In this document: positions 25,867-39,033 of the stretch, in pieces | How positions within the stretch are numbered: position 1 is the stretch's first letter | Layout of the letters: each line of letters starts with the position of its first letter | From: Norana najaformis | Lineage: Eukaryota; Annelida; Clitellata; Crassiclitellata; Hormogastridae | Direction: 5' to 3' | Assembly (NCBI GenBank): GCA_964023275.1 | Contig: OZ029914.1 | Location: 30,077,351-30,141,350 of the forward strand | Length of the DNA stretch: 64,000 bases | The notes under the pieces: generated by a model | Database searches by the model: none | Seen by the model: the letters and a program-made list of their open reading frames with translations, nothing else | What the model was told of the DNA's origin: nothing | Made by a program: the position numbers and the translations under genes

Positions 25867-26154
25867 TAAATGAAGAATAACTATATTAATAAATATTGAA
25901 TCGTTCTAGAAGTCGTTGTCGATTATACAGGATATATACAATTATTACACAAGACGATTGCGATTACACAGGATAAACATGTAACGTAAAGGCTGCCAGA
26001 CAATTAATTATTTATTCACAAGACGCTTTTTCAACAGTAGTAGATCTATTATTCATAGGGACTGTCATTAGGATGAAGGAAATTTTGGCTGAAGGGTAGC
26101 AACAGCAATCCAACTTCCCTAAAGATGTTTGTGATGATGTCTGTTTCCAGAAAT

Positions 26155-26470
26155 ATGTATCTATGTATCACTAAATTTATAAAGCGCCTTTTAAGTAACT
26201 CACAAAGGCGCTGCAGCACGGCTACCTAACGGTCTCTAAATAGGAACGTCTTGAGACGGGCAGAAAATGTTTCTTGAACTGTTGAACAGGCAAGGGATCG
26301 GATGTCTGGTGGAAGAGTGTTCCAGAGAGACGGCCCCACGGTGAAGAAGGCGCTGCCCGCCCGAGCAGACGTACGAGAACGCTGTACAATGAGTTGACCC
26401 TGTGTCGCCGATCGTAGTCTCTGTTGACCAGGTTGATCAGCATCCGGTTTGATTAGCTCTTTGATATAAT
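26155..26470 (-). pseudogene. CR1/L2-like LINE 3' end (family C)
   Basis: On the minus strand: RSATQGQLIVQRSRTSARAG, FFTVGPSLWNTLPPDIRS, FSARLKTFLFRDR and a stop near 26.22 kb. This is the canonical ORF2 C-terminus. It is followed by AGCGCCTTTGTGAGTTACTT and AAAAGGCGCTTTATAAATTT, which form a GGCGC stem, and then a GATACATA tail. No frameshift is seen in the last 60 codons, so this is the best preserved C-terminus in the window. Confidence 0.85.
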
Positions 26471-26692
26471 TCGGCGCTGAGTAATCATAAGAGGCCCTTC
26501 CTGGGCTTCCTTGGAGGGCTTTCCTGTGAACGATCGATCCGATGTCCTGCAGTTAGTTGATGGTAGATTTAATCGAATAAGAAAGTGCTTTGTCTCTTCT
26601 TTCATCAACTCTTGCAGACCATCATGTTAGAACAAGTCTGGCCAGAATTATAACCTTCCAGTACATATTTTACATTATATATATATATATAT

Positions 26693-26812
26693 GTATAACC
26701 CAGTTAATTTAAGTACGTACTAAGTAAGTATGAAAGCTAGGCTAGTAATCTACTACGACAACTACTAACTTTCGTACTTACTTAGTACGTACTCAAATTA
26801 ACTGGGTTATAT
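26693..26812. mobile_element. Foldback MITE (about 120 bp hairpin)
   Basis: Left arm 26693-26736 (TATAACCCAGTTAATTT, then AAGTACGTACTAAGTAAGTA) is the near-perfect reverse complement of right arm 26769-26812, with one mismatch region and a 32-bp loop. Ends in TATA on both sides. No coding potential. Confidence 0.85.
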
Positions 26813-28484
26813 ACGTGTGCAAATTACATTATAAATGTGTGCAAATTGGCGCTTTAGAAGTCGCGATATAATCGTAAATAACACGTGTTCCAGTCTTCTT
26901 AAACGGTTCCAGCAAATTCCGGGAACAGATCCATAAATTTGTCCCAGTGTGTGTGTGTGTCTGTGTGTGTCTTACATCGGTTTCTTCAGCAAGCGAATCT
27001 ACATTCCTTCGAGAGAAATCCTGAAAATCAATCGCTCTGCCCTCCCCTCCCGTCACGAAGTGGGACCTCCACTCCTCGACACTATTCTCATCTAGTTTGG
27101 GTGTTCTACACGATAGCGAACCGGGAGGTCATTACAAGTGAGTAGAGGTCTGTACGTAAGCGATCTAGTGCCAACTATTGTGCCATTAAACCGCATCAAG
27201 AGGGATGATAAGGGCCCCATTAACTCGACGTTGGCCAGCTGATAAGCTTTTTTAAGGAGCGTGGGTGATTATGGAGCAAGAGCCGTCGAGTAACGCCAGG
27301 AGAGGGGGGTTGAAGATGAAGACAAAGCAGATAGGCTTGCGCTGCTGCGAGGTTCCAGTGCCATCGGTGCATGTCTTAAACGAAAGACACCCACTAGCAT
27401 TCAATGAGCGAAGAGAAGAGAGGATCGGAGAGAACGAGTAACTGAGAAAGAGACAGACAGGCAGACAGACAGAGGGAGAGCGAAAGTGTGAAATAAGGAA
27501 CGAATGAAAGAAGGAACGAAAGAATGTAAGCACGAATAAAAGAATGAAATAATGAATAAAAGAAAGAGAGATTGAATATGTTAGCATAACAAAGCATAAC
27601 ACAATATAACTCACTTTTTGACGATATCATAGCCGCAACTGTCATAAGCTCACAGGATCAGCGCAACAGGTGCCAGATAAAAACCCACAAGCTTATAAAA
27701 GACTGGGCTCCTGTTTCTAGTTAACAGTAACTCATTACATGTGAGTGATAAAGAAATTAATTAATTAATTAACGAAAGAATTAATTAATGAGCAAGCTAA
27801 CGAGTAAATAATTGGCAAGCAGTCTGAAGCAGGAGAAAAGAAAACAGAAGAGATAAAAAAGTAAAGAGAGAAGTGATAACGGGGCAGAGACAGAGGCACA
27901 AAGAGGCAGAGATCAATAGAGACAAAGATACACAAAGACACAGACAAAGAAAAACAGGCATGCGTTGAACATAGGCAGAGTCAAATACATGAAGACAGTC
28001 CGATATAAAAACGGACTCAGCTGGACACAAGTAGAAGACAGCACGTGACAGAAGCATTTTACGAGGACAATTAGCGTAAGCCAGGCACACAAAGACAGAC
28101 ATGAAGAGAGAAATAACGACACTGAGAGGCAGACAGCAAACAGTTCTTTGAACTGCGTTGTAGACGATACTGAACTTCACACACGTAGGTATATAAAAGC
28201 TTAGGTCTAATATTATATAGAAGATCAAACGACCCTAAATCATTTGCACACTCGAATACAATCACACAAACTCCCTTTTGTAACTGTAAATGTACACGGT
28301 TTTCTATCGCGACCGTATGGCCTCTCGACCCTGCTCCTTCCTTGTTTTGTAGTCAATGATGTGACGGTTTGAAAAATCATTTGATTGATCTAATCTGATC
28401 TTTGAACTTTGATATCGCCGCAATAATGATGCATCAATCGACGGCGCTCAAAACAGATCCGCAATCCGATCACTAGATGACAAT

Positions 28485-28665
28485 AGATGCATAGATATCG
28501 GTCAACAGATTCACATATATTGGGCAACAGATGCCCAGATAGGGCTAAACCTTTACAGGAGTCAACAGTTTCAGAAGAAAACTTGCCACTGGGATTCGAA
28601 CCGAGGACGCTGCGCTATAGTCTGACGCTTTTACCGAATCGGTCAACAAAGTGGTCAATGTGTTC
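28485..28665 (-). mobile_element. tRNA-derived SINE fragment
   Basis: Minus strand: TTGACCGATTCGGTAAAAGC, GACTATAGCGCAGCGTCCTC, then the perfect box B GGTTCGAATCCC at about 28597-28586. The body continues to lower coordinates. Stem mismatches argue against a working tRNA. Confidence 0.55.
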
Positions 28666-29069
28666 CAGGAGGCCAGGTGTTCTCGCGTAACGATCAGTCG
28701 CGGGCCATAAAACAAGCGTTTGAATGGCAGTATTTTTCCATTTGCTTCCAGCAGCCTTGGCACATAAAATTCCACCCCCGGAAGAGACCCCTCCCGCCCT
28801 CCAGCAGTTCATCGGCCTCTGATTAATGGCCAATCGATGTAATGTACAGGTCGAAGATACGACTTTCGTGCATGCACCTTCTCCCTCTTCCAGTTCTCCC
28901 AGCCACCATCCCTCCCCATTTTCCCTCCCCATTTCCCTCCCCCAACTCGCGAGAGGATTTACAATCGCCTGTGCATGGAATCAATGCCAGCAGCGCCACC
29001 TATGAGCCGGTGGAGGCCATGCTTTATTGAGACTAAAGCTTCAAGGAGTAGTTTGCCGGTAGGCAGTTC

Positions 29070-29120
29070 GAGTGATTTCTATAGCGCCACTCGACCAGCG
29101 CAGATTAAGCTTGAGGTTAT
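29070..29120 (-). mobile_element. LINE-type 3' signature
   Basis: Minus strand: GCGCTGGTCGAGTGGCGCTA then TAGAAATCACTCG. Short; tail not evident. Confidence 0.4.
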
Positions 29121-29634
29121 CTGACAGGCTTATATTAATAGATCGACATTTTCTCTCAAATGTCGCCTTAATTATATCATTTATGTGATCACGTAGAAAG
29201 AAACGGCCACTAATACATTTATTATAACACAGGTACAGGCGATCCGTCGTCTAATTAATTAATTAATTAATTAATTAATCGAAAGATAATTTAAGGCAAG
29301 GTTGCCAAGGCCAAAAGTGCACGCCAAGGTAATACAGAATAAGGTCAGTCAAAGGTCATAATTTCTGGCAAGGTGTGCTTAAAGACTGGATTGTTCGCGC
29401 ACATTTATTGGCTATAATACAGGTTTTATTAGTGGGTAACTACTTCGGTAGCGAGTTCACCGCTTTAGCAGAGGTCATCGGATCGCAACTCGACTGTGAC
29501 TGCTTTTAAGAGATATGTATCTCGGGGTTGCGCCGTTCGTGGCGGAGATCTAATGGGGTGTGGTACCCATTCAAATGGAAAGTTAAACGATTTTTTTTCC
29601 GAGGGAATAAGCTGAAAATAAGAAATGCCGAGTC

Positions 29635-29945
29635 GTAATTCGTAATCGTAATTGTAATTTCTAGATTTCTACAGCGCCCAACGAAAGCCGTACCGCGGGG
29701 ATCAGCTTATTCGCAGGCGCTCAGTCAAAACAAAATCGACAGGCAAAAGGATTCGGTTCCAGGTCAAGATCCAAAAGTCTGTCGGAGAGACAGCGTGGCA
29801 GCTACGGGTGGTGGTGTTTGGGGTTGGAGAGGAGAGAAAGATAAAAGGAAGACGGGGTGTCAGGGTATGATCTGTGAAAGAGGAATGTTTTGAGTTTTGA
29901 GTGAAAGGCCGAAGCAGAAATTGCAAGTCGCTGTAGAAACAATCT
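29635..29945 (-). mobile_element. LINE family B, 3' end with ORF2 C-terminal remnant
   Basis: Same 3' signature (GGGCGCTGTAGAAATCTAGA on the minus strand), preceded by FTQNSKHSSF-type sequence corresponding to FxSxLKTxLF of the ORF2 C-terminus. Confidence 0.8.
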
Positions 29946-30579
29946 GCATATAACCGTTCTCATCCATGTTCTGCATTACCCAGTCTTAAACGATGCGGTG
30001 CAAGTTTTTTACACAAGTAATAGCATATAGCAATTATTTTGTTTTAAACTAAGCAATAATTTATTTACTTAATCATGTTACTGCTGACCAGTATATATAG
30101 GCCTCTCACGCCATACATGGTTATTATCTAGTCCATTCTTCTTACATAATGCGATTAATTAATTAATTAATTATTAATTTACAAATAGTAAGGAAAATGA
30201 AAACCTATAAATCAACCTCGGTAAAATAATTTGAACGCGGCATCTATGACAAAAATGCTGACAGTAACAGTGTCAATAACGACGGCGTTGATGATGATGA
30301 TGATGATTATGGCGATGATTATGGTGATGATGACGACGACGATGATCTCAATGACTTTAATAGTAGCAAATGCAAACTGGTCGTTTGAAAAGGTTTTTTG
30401 ATTGCCTCTGCCGTTGTATTTGGCAGTTGCAGCCAAGAACAGTCTGCGCCAGATCTTGTATTGCTGCAGTAGCAGCAGCAGCAGCAGCATCCGTGGCAAA
30501 TAGAATCTGCCTGTGAGCTACACATGTAGCTCATTAGAAAGACTGCGCCGTTTTGAGGCTGCCACGCCACTACACAGAC

Positions 30580-30740
30580 GAGTGCAGGAAAGAAAGACGG
30601 AGGAGGAGGAGGAGGACGGAGGAGGAGAAGAGTCAGGATGGGATGAAGAAGGAAGAGGAACCGGACAACAAGAAGAGGGAAAAGGAGGAGAAGGAGGAGA
30701 AGGAAGAGCAGTAAAATGAGGAGAAGGAAGAAGAAAAAAG
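30580..30740. repeat. Short polypurine tract
   Basis: GGA/GAA triplets on the plus strand for about 150 bp. The surrounding 29.95-32.45 kb has no recognisable gene. Confidence 0.75.
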
Positions 30741-32454
30741 CACCAGATACGTCAGACTGATTGGCACAAATGGAACAACCTCGGCAAAATGGCATGTTAG
30801 GTAACATGACCATCCGCCGGTTTACATCATTCCGTGGATCTGCGATTCTACGGCATGGTCTAAGTGTAGGAGGTCTATTTATACCAGTCGGATGTGCATC
30901 ACGCCACACACATATTTAATATATAAATAATATATATGTATATATATGACCAACTTCTCCACTCTGTGCTATGAAACTTCGAATATATATGTACACATCG
31001 TCCAGCTATATCTAGGTAGCCGCTTCCTGCTTCGAAATTCGATAGGTGATAAAGCAGAACTATATGGGCTAAACGGAAAGTCGTAAAGGATGCGTGCTGC
31101 CGTGCATCATTCCCACGATAGTAGAAAACAGGATGCATATCCGGTCCACATAGGTCTTTCGTCGGGTTTCCTTCAAAATACATTCCTCTGTCTGCTGCTT
31201 AGTCACGATTTTTACCTGGCTGGCTGTTCATCCAACCATGCCTCAGTCACTCCGCTGCATTCTGCGTAGGCAATTTCTCATCTGTCTGTACACGCCCTCC
31301 TTGCATTTGGCGTCGGCCGGGTAGCTAGAGCGAAGGGCAGAGTTGAGTGTTAGTGATAGTGGGGTTCAAGGGAATCCCTGGGACAGAGGATCCCGGGAAC
31401 CAAGCTCATTTCATTTGTTTATTAAGCATTACTTTAAATTACATAGCAAGAAAACCGCAGTGAAAGAGCCGTGTTGCGCAAAATATGTGAGCGTGTGTAA
31501 TGTAAAAACAAAAAGATGCACTAAGCGCATTGTGATGCGTGCATGTTGGGTATTATTGGGGGTACCACGGGTAACCGATCGTTCACAAGGTATTCTTTGC
31601 TGATAATCTGCGCAACATGATCACCCTTATCGAATATGAATTCAATCGAGGTTTAGTATTATAGACTCCAGAAAAACATATCATATGCTATAGTCGTGTT
31701 AATATTATGCTACACTACCGTGGCAACCGGTGATATATTGATAGATTCCTCATCGCACGATCCACCGCATAAAAATAATGGTAGTGCATTTAGGCCTGCC
31801 TTTGTAAATCTTACTTCCTTTTATCTACCTTTGTCTTGATTTGTCCTCCCAATACGATCGCCTAAGTCTAGGTCGAAGCTGTAGATGCCAACCTGAATGG
31901 GAAACAAACACTTGTGCATCTCCGTCACTTATACTTAAAGATTTCTTCATAATAATGTTTGTCAAACCGTCACTTCTCTAGCGGATTCCGTTGTTAAATG
32001 ACGAATTTTTATTTAAAAGACCCGCTTTCAAAACAACATTTATGTGAGGCTAAAACGGAGATTTAAAGACTTCTAACCTCTCAGTTTTGTGACTGAGAGT
32101 AAAGTCCTGTGGCCGTTTCGTACAGTTGTTGTTTGTCAGTGTCTCTGTGCTGTTTTTTGCCAAAGTATTCTTTATTAGCATCTAAATTTAACTGTGGAAG
32201 CTTCAACAAATTTTGTTCCTTAATTTTGCGACTGGGGCTATAGCCGTCAGGCCCTTCGTACCGATTATCTTGATTGTGAGTGTGATTATGCTAGGCTATG
32301 GATATGCAAAGCTTTGACATTACATTTTTCGCATCTTAGTGGAAATGTTTTCTCTAAATGTGTGATTGAAAAATATTTCTGGCCTCCATGTTTTGCGGGT
32401 GAAATACCATAGAAGCTTGGACTCTTTAAGTAGACACAACTGTGGACGTAGGCC

Positions 32455-32815
32455 TATTCGTAATCGTAATAGTAAACCTGAGATTTCTACAGCGCCCAAC
32501 GAAAGCGAAATCGCAGGAACTAGTTTAATCACAGGCGCTCAGTCAAAACAAAAACGATATGCAAGAAGGGTTCGGTTCCAGGTCAAAATCCAAGAGTCAG
32601 GCAGGCAGGCAGTCAGACGGCAAAGGTGGGTGGTGTTTGGAATTGGATCCGCAAGATAGATAAGGGGAAGAAGAGGAATCAGGATAGGATCTGAGGAAGA
32701 GGAGTGTTTTCAGTTCTGAGTGGAAGACCTGCGCAGAGATTGCAAGGGGTGAAGTGATGGTGAGTATGTATGATGGGTTTGTGTCATCGTTACTGGAGTT
32801 CTGCATACAGATAAG
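32455..32815 (-). mobile_element. LINE family B, 3' end with ORF2 C-terminal remnant
   Basis: Minus strand reads AISAQVFHSELKTLLFLRSY then SDSSSSPYLS-like sequence, a 3'UTR, GGGCGCTGTAGAAATCTCAG and an ATTACG tail. Confidence 0.82.
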
Positions 32816-32819
32816 CCTA

Positions 32820-34480
32820 GTGCCAGCCTATGTTTAATTACTCGGTTGCGTACTTAGACTGAGCTCCCTTTTGGAAATAAAAGACCTGACGGGCACCTGG
32901 GCCCAACTAAGGAAAAATAAATCTCCGAATTGATAAGAAGCTTTTGTATATGACCCAGGGACAATGCATTCAACTTTGTTAATTAGTAACTCTGCACGGT
33001 CAAAAGAAATAACAATTAAAGATGGGTGCGGAAATGTTCACAGCCTTAGCGACCTAAATCAAGAGAACAACATATTCTTGTTTTGAAATCCACAGGACAG
33101 GCGGCCAGGTAGGTCTGTTTGTTACAAATGCAATATGGTGCAAATGGGTTACAAACATCCACGTGTTTTAGACGACTGAATGAATGTCAGATCTAATTAT
33201 TATATGGGACTAAGGTGCAGGGCATTCAATGCTGCTGTGAGGTACACGACTTTTTTATCAACTGCATGACAGAAATCCAATTACGTAGAATCGCCGTCTC
33301 CATAAAAGAACAGGGCCGTTGCATACACAAGTGGCTGAACGAGTAGAGATCATAGTGTAACAGTACACAATCACCAGTGCGTCGAGAACGCTGATAAACA
33401 GAAATTGTCTCGTACTTGCCACAGTTACTGTGACCGTCAATCAGACGCTGTGTGGGGCTGAGATAAGGTGGGATGAAACCAGAAACCAAAACAATGCTGA
33501 AGACAATGCAAAAGAAGAGAAAGGTCCACATTATCAAAAGCAACGGACAAGTCATGACGATCTTTGGCAACTTCGAAAGATTGTTTACAAAGATGAATAT
33601 TAAAGTCATACATATTAATTATTCCAGTATAAGAGGAAATCAAATAAATATTCAAGTAGTGACAGAAATTTATTCAAAATCAGTAAGATGGTGGCCGATA
33701 AATGTTAACAAGCAATACCCGTTTGTTGCCAGAAATAACAGTTGTACCCAGAACTTCAAATGACTTAGGTGCTGGAATAGGCAAAATGAACCTAAGCAGT
33801 GGTAGATATGACCTAAAAGAAATGCAAGTTCCCACCTTTACGATTGCATCGAGGCTCTTTTATGACAGAAATAGTTGGGGAAGTGACAGCAGAAATGAAT
33901 GCTGATGTATCACTAGGTTGAAGCCAGGTCTGATTAAAAGAGAGTATATATAAGGAATGCTCACAAGAAAATTATGTAAAGACGCAGCTATATTTCGAAG
34001 AGATCAAATATTTTATTGACCAATATCCAGTCTCTGAATTCTAACTGCTCCAGGATTTATTTCAATATCACCAGGCAAAAGAAGTAACATGAGCAGATAA
34101 AAAGACAAACAGCAACGTGTAGTCGAAGATGTTCCACGTGAATTGGTAATAAACATAGGATGGAAACTAATTCACACTGATATCATACAACAGCAGTACA
34201 TATTAGTGAAATTAAAAAGGCAGTACCAGGACCAGGTTTAGTACCCAAATGCAGTTGTCTGTTGCTGACTGTTTCCCCATTTGCTCCAGCAACTAATAAA
34301 ATAGGCCAATTCTTTTAATCTTTTTTAGAACATGGGTCTACACTTGTTTTTTGAAAGATTTCTACTTACATATTTTGATGATGAAAGACATCGTCAATTT
34401 TCGTTCATTAATTTTTATCGTATTCATCATCAATAAGTAGGCTATATATCTAGAGCCGTCAAATTCATCAACAATTTATT
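32820..34480. other. No gene recognised
   Basis: AT-rich, low in simple repeats. ORFs are short and without motifs. Confidence 0.45.
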
Positions 34481-34639
34481 GATTCGCGAAACGTACCATT
34501 TCTATAATTCATCTGTCTTTCAGCTACTCACTGTCTCCCTCCCTCCCTCGCCCTCCCACTGCACCCTCAGTCCATCCATCTACCACCCTGCCAGCCTATC
34601 CCTTCTCTCATTCACCGATCTAGCGATACAACCATCCAT

Positions 34640-34835
34640 TCATTTTTTATCCATCCGCCCACTTGTTCACCCATCCACCTAAACCCATCTCCATCAAAAC
34701 TCCGTCTCCATCAAAACTCCGTCTCCATCCAATCATCCATTCAATACTCGTCCCTCGAACGATCCATCCACTAATCCATCCAGACATTAATCCACAAACA
34801 AACCCACCCACCCATCCGTCCGTCCATCCATCCAT
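34640..34835. repeat. ATCC-rich degenerate repeat
   Basis: CATCCATC units around a three-fold CTCCATCAAAACTCCGT segment at 34690-34725. Confidence 0.8.
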
Positions 34836-35858
34836 ATATTTAACTTAACCACACCAGCTCATCCATCCACCGTCCTCCTGTTTCTCAATGTATTCATCTG
34901 TCGCTCCCCTCTCGTTCTCTTTCCGTCTTTCCCTACCCCATCCCGATCCATTCGGCGACTAGATGTCGCCACCATCCGTCACTCACTGCACAGACCGTCG
35001 CACTTAAAATCAAATTCATCCACCTCTTCAAAGATCCGGCAGGTTGCGCCTAGTGAATCCGATCGGCGCTCAACCCTAGAAATCGTAAACATTTCAATCC
35101 CATAATCGTCGCCTATTAATCAGGCTGGCCACACTGTCCGGCAGCAGACGACGTCGCAGAAACGTTTCGCCTTCACACGCGCTCAGCAGTCAACTGAAAA
35201 TTCCAGCGGCCGACAGACAACCCTTCGCCACTTGCAGCTACAGCCATAAATGTTTCCATGCTTTGTGTATGCACACTCCAGACCCTCTGGCGACATCAAC
35301 TGACGAAATATGCGGCGATATTGACGACGACGCGCTCAACGACTCTATCGGAGGAGCATGCATTGAATCGCAATATAGGTTGAAATGTGGCCATCAACAA
35401 CGGACGATTTCGTTGTAGATATCGTCACAGGCATCGTCGGCGGTGTCGCAGTATCGACATATTTCAGTATAGCCACCTATGTTTATGCCAACATTATCGT
35501 CAATATGTCATCGATATCGTCATTAATTTCACCGATATTGTCAGGTTATGTTCTAATATAATGCAACCGACAAGTCGATCCAAATAAAGCAATAATAATT
35601 CTAATAGTAGTCGTAGTAGCAGCAGCAGCAGCAACAGCAACTGCGACAACAAATTGTATAACACTAGAATAACAACGTTGTGATAACGCTCATCTGAATT
35701 AGTTGAAATGAAATATGCTTCAGAGACTTTTGCCGTGTTATTTTTACCTCTGCAAGACGTAGATTTAATATTTCCTTATAATTTATAAAATTTTGGGTAA
35801 ACTATTAGGTCTGTAAACTCAGAGAAGTGGAACTCTACTTGAAAATATATGCACAACC

Positions 35859-36004
35859 TGTAATCGTAACCGTAATCTCGAGATTTCTACAGCGTCCAGC
35901 GAAAGCTAAGTCGCGAAAACCAGCCTTTCACAGGCGCTCAGTCAAAACAAAAATCGATAGGCAAAAGGGTTCTCTTCCAGGTCAAGATCCAGGAGTCAGG
36001 CCTG
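35859..36004 (-). mobile_element. LINE family B, 3' end, just upstream of the RGK exon
   Basis: Minus strand: TTGACTGAGCGCCTGTGAAA, GGACGCTGTAGAAATCTCGA, ATTACG tail. It lies about 270 bp before the exon at 36275. Confidence 0.78.
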
Positions 36005-36274
36005 TAGCGCATGCGAAGAGGCATACGGTTTGAGGGAAGACCATATATATACATATATATGTATATATAAGTATATATGTATATAAATATATATAATAGT
36101 CTTCAGATTGCCATTAGTCAGCTTCAGTTGGTTTATTCCATCCCCTAGATTTTCGGATCATCGGATGGAATGCACGCCTGGCAGGAAAGAGTATTAGATT
36201 TCATTTGATTTGATTAAATTTGCTACATCTCGGCAAAATAATAAAAATTTGAAATGTTTTCTCGTTTTTGTCAG

Positions 36275-36360
36275 ACGTAGTCGACCCAGAGCACATGGTC
36301 TGCGTTAGACTGGACGACGAGGTTGCCATGGTACACATCGTCGAATCGGCCGCCGATGAG
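36275..36360 (+). CDS. RGK GTPase internal exon (switch region), GC donor
   Basis: Acceptor TTTTTGTCAG at 36274. Two bases complete a split codon, then 28 codons from VVDPEHMVCVRLDDEVAMVH to ESAADE. It is followed by GAG/GCAAGT, which fits the GC-AG donor consensus, and phase 0 joins the next exon. The DDE-x-x-MVHI pattern recalls the switch region of invertebrate RGK proteins. A long CTT array starts about 10 nt into the intron. Confidence 0.6.
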
Positions 36361-38963
36361 GCAAGTACACCTTCTTCTTCTTCTTCTTCTTCTTCTTCTT
36401 CTTCTTCTTCTTCTTCTTCTTCTTCTTCTTCTTCTTCTTCTTCTTCTTCATCATCATCATCATCTTTTTCATCTTCATCTTCTTCATCTTCATCTTCTTC
36501 ATCTTCATCTTTTTCATCTTCTTCATCTTCATCTTCATCTTCATCATCATCATCTTCTTCTTCTTCTTCATCTTCATCTTCATATTCATCTTCTTCATCT
36601 TCATCTTCTTCATCTTCATCTTTCTCATCTTCTTCATCTTCTTCATCATCTTCTTCTTCATCTTCATCTTCTTCATCATCATCACCTTCTTCTTCTTCTT
36701 CCACGAAGACGACGTCTTTTGTCGTAAACTAAGTCTCTTGGCTACACCAGCCAGCTGGCGCCGACATGCATTTCAGCCAAACGGAACAGTCGTGTTCGTT
36801 TAAGTCACGCTCTATGCCGCCAAATAAATTCCCAGGCGCGTACTCACCGCAATACGTAAGAAAAAAAAAACGAGAAAAACGCTCACAAACACGTACATAA
36901 ACACGTACGAACAGGCACTCGGAGCTATACAAAAAAACACGTCACGAACGCACAGAGTGCAGTAATGCGGGATACTGCGGAGTCTGGACGCCGCACGGGC
37001 CGGATTCCATCCTTAGGTAGACGAACGGAATCAAGTCAGCGCATAAATTCACTGCCCGTAATCGCGGTATAATCTTTGATCCGACCGAAGTCCAGATCCG
37101 CAAGAAAAGCGGGGATTGGGACGCAAGTCCGCAGAACGATAAATAACGCTCAGGTTTCCGAACCGCCATCATGACTTGTCCTTGACGAACTATAGGACGC
37201 GCTTTCCTACTCTAAGCCTCGCTTTCGAAGGCCGGCGAGTTTTTCTTCTAAGCTATGCTTCGATGTAATAACATGATGAAAATAATTAAATAGCGTCTAT
37301 TCAGACCGAAATAAATTTGAACGAAGACATTCTCCATGAAGTAAACAACGCAGCCCACCTTTCCGAAGTTTCCCGTAAACTGAAATGAAACTCTGAAGAA
37401 AACATAAGCAGAAAACAATGTTGCAAACGGCTTTTATTGCTTTAAAACATTTTGTGGCTGGTACATTGGCTCTAAAATCTTGGTTCATATTGAATATCTT
37501 AGACATCTGAGAAGGCCTACGAACTACACGGCGATAAAGTGGTTAGCCTATTATTGCCTAATCCTTAAAACAAACAATGACCTTGAACAATAAATCATTT
37601 AATATGCGCCAACTATATTTTTTAGAAACTCAAACATTATGTACAAAAATTGTGTTGACCATAATGCAAGCAAGATTGAAATATGGCCAACATATAATTT
37701 TTGTTGGTGTACATTTCTGTCTTCATTTTCTAATAATGTTCCCGCTTTATGCAAATCAGCTCAACTTCAAGTGCCGGATAGACCTATTCGTAGGATCAGA
37801 TCTCTTCTGCCTCATATTGTCTTAATCCCACTAGCTAATGCATTGGTTTCCAGCAGGGTTGACTACTGTAACTCACTTCTTATTGGCATCACAAAGATAT
37901 ATCTGCACAAACTACAAATTGTTCAAGAATCTCTAGCCAGAGCCACAACAAAATCACATAGGCATAAGTATCAGCATATTACACCAATATTGCGTTCGCT
38001 ACATTGGTTGCCCTTCGAGCAAAGAATCCAGTTAAAAATCTCTCTTATAGTAGGCCTACTACATTTAAATCAACCGAGGTATCTCTGTTCCATGTTGAAC
38101 ACCCATACACACAAATGCTGCATTCGATCAAAGGACACGATGACTCTTATTGTCCCTCGTACCAGAACAGTGTTGGTTTCTAGAGGTTTCTCGGTTGTTG
38201 GTCCACGGCTTTGGATTCGCTGCCAAGTTCTATTAGTTCTGTCAATTCTTTGATGTCATTCAGGTCTAAACCTAAGACTCATCTGTTTCAACTTGCTTAC
38301 TCACTGTGGCCTAACTTTTGATTTCTGACTAAGGGATTTCGACCTCGCTTCTCCAGCGAATTATGATTTTGCTTATGATTTCACTTGAAGCGACCATCGA
38401 TTGATGCCTTGGGCATTACGATAACGGCGATATAGAAGCCGTTAGATTAGATTAGAAGATTGCCATTTTCATTTCAATTATGCGATAAATCAATCAGTTA
38501 TTAATTCTCGTATTGATGTCCTGCTTAATGAATATGCTTAAAAATTGATCGATCGACATGAAAAAGCTGGAAGAGGAAGGGAAAACGGACGAACGAAGAA
38601 CGAAAGAGACTGATGGATGGATGAGCGGACGGACGGACGGAAAGAGGAGTGAATAAAACGGATGAATGCGCAAATGGATCGATAAAGAATGGATTGGTGA
38701 ACAAATGGATAGATGAACAGTTAGATGGACAAACAAGTGAACAAATAACAAATTGTTAGGTGAACAGATGGATGTACGAATAGATGAACGTATGGAAGAA
38801 TAGATGGACAGATGACGAGATGGATAGATCAACAGTCGGGTGGACAAACACATGAACGGATAAACAGATGAACAGACGGATGAATTTATTATTATTATTA
38901 AAATTATTATTAATAGTATTAGTAGTAGTAGTAGTAGTAGTGGTAGTGGTAGTAGTAGTAGTG

Positions 38964-39033
<70 letters not shown>

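Noticed and set aside
28585..28650. A functional tRNA on the minus strand
   Set aside because: Perfect box B, but the cloverleaf does not close and it continues into a repeat body.
36201..36732. Ser-rich, Leu/His-rich and Asp/Glu-rich ORFs
   Set aside because: CTT/CAT array in all frames. Only the first 86 bases of the plus frame are taken as an exon.
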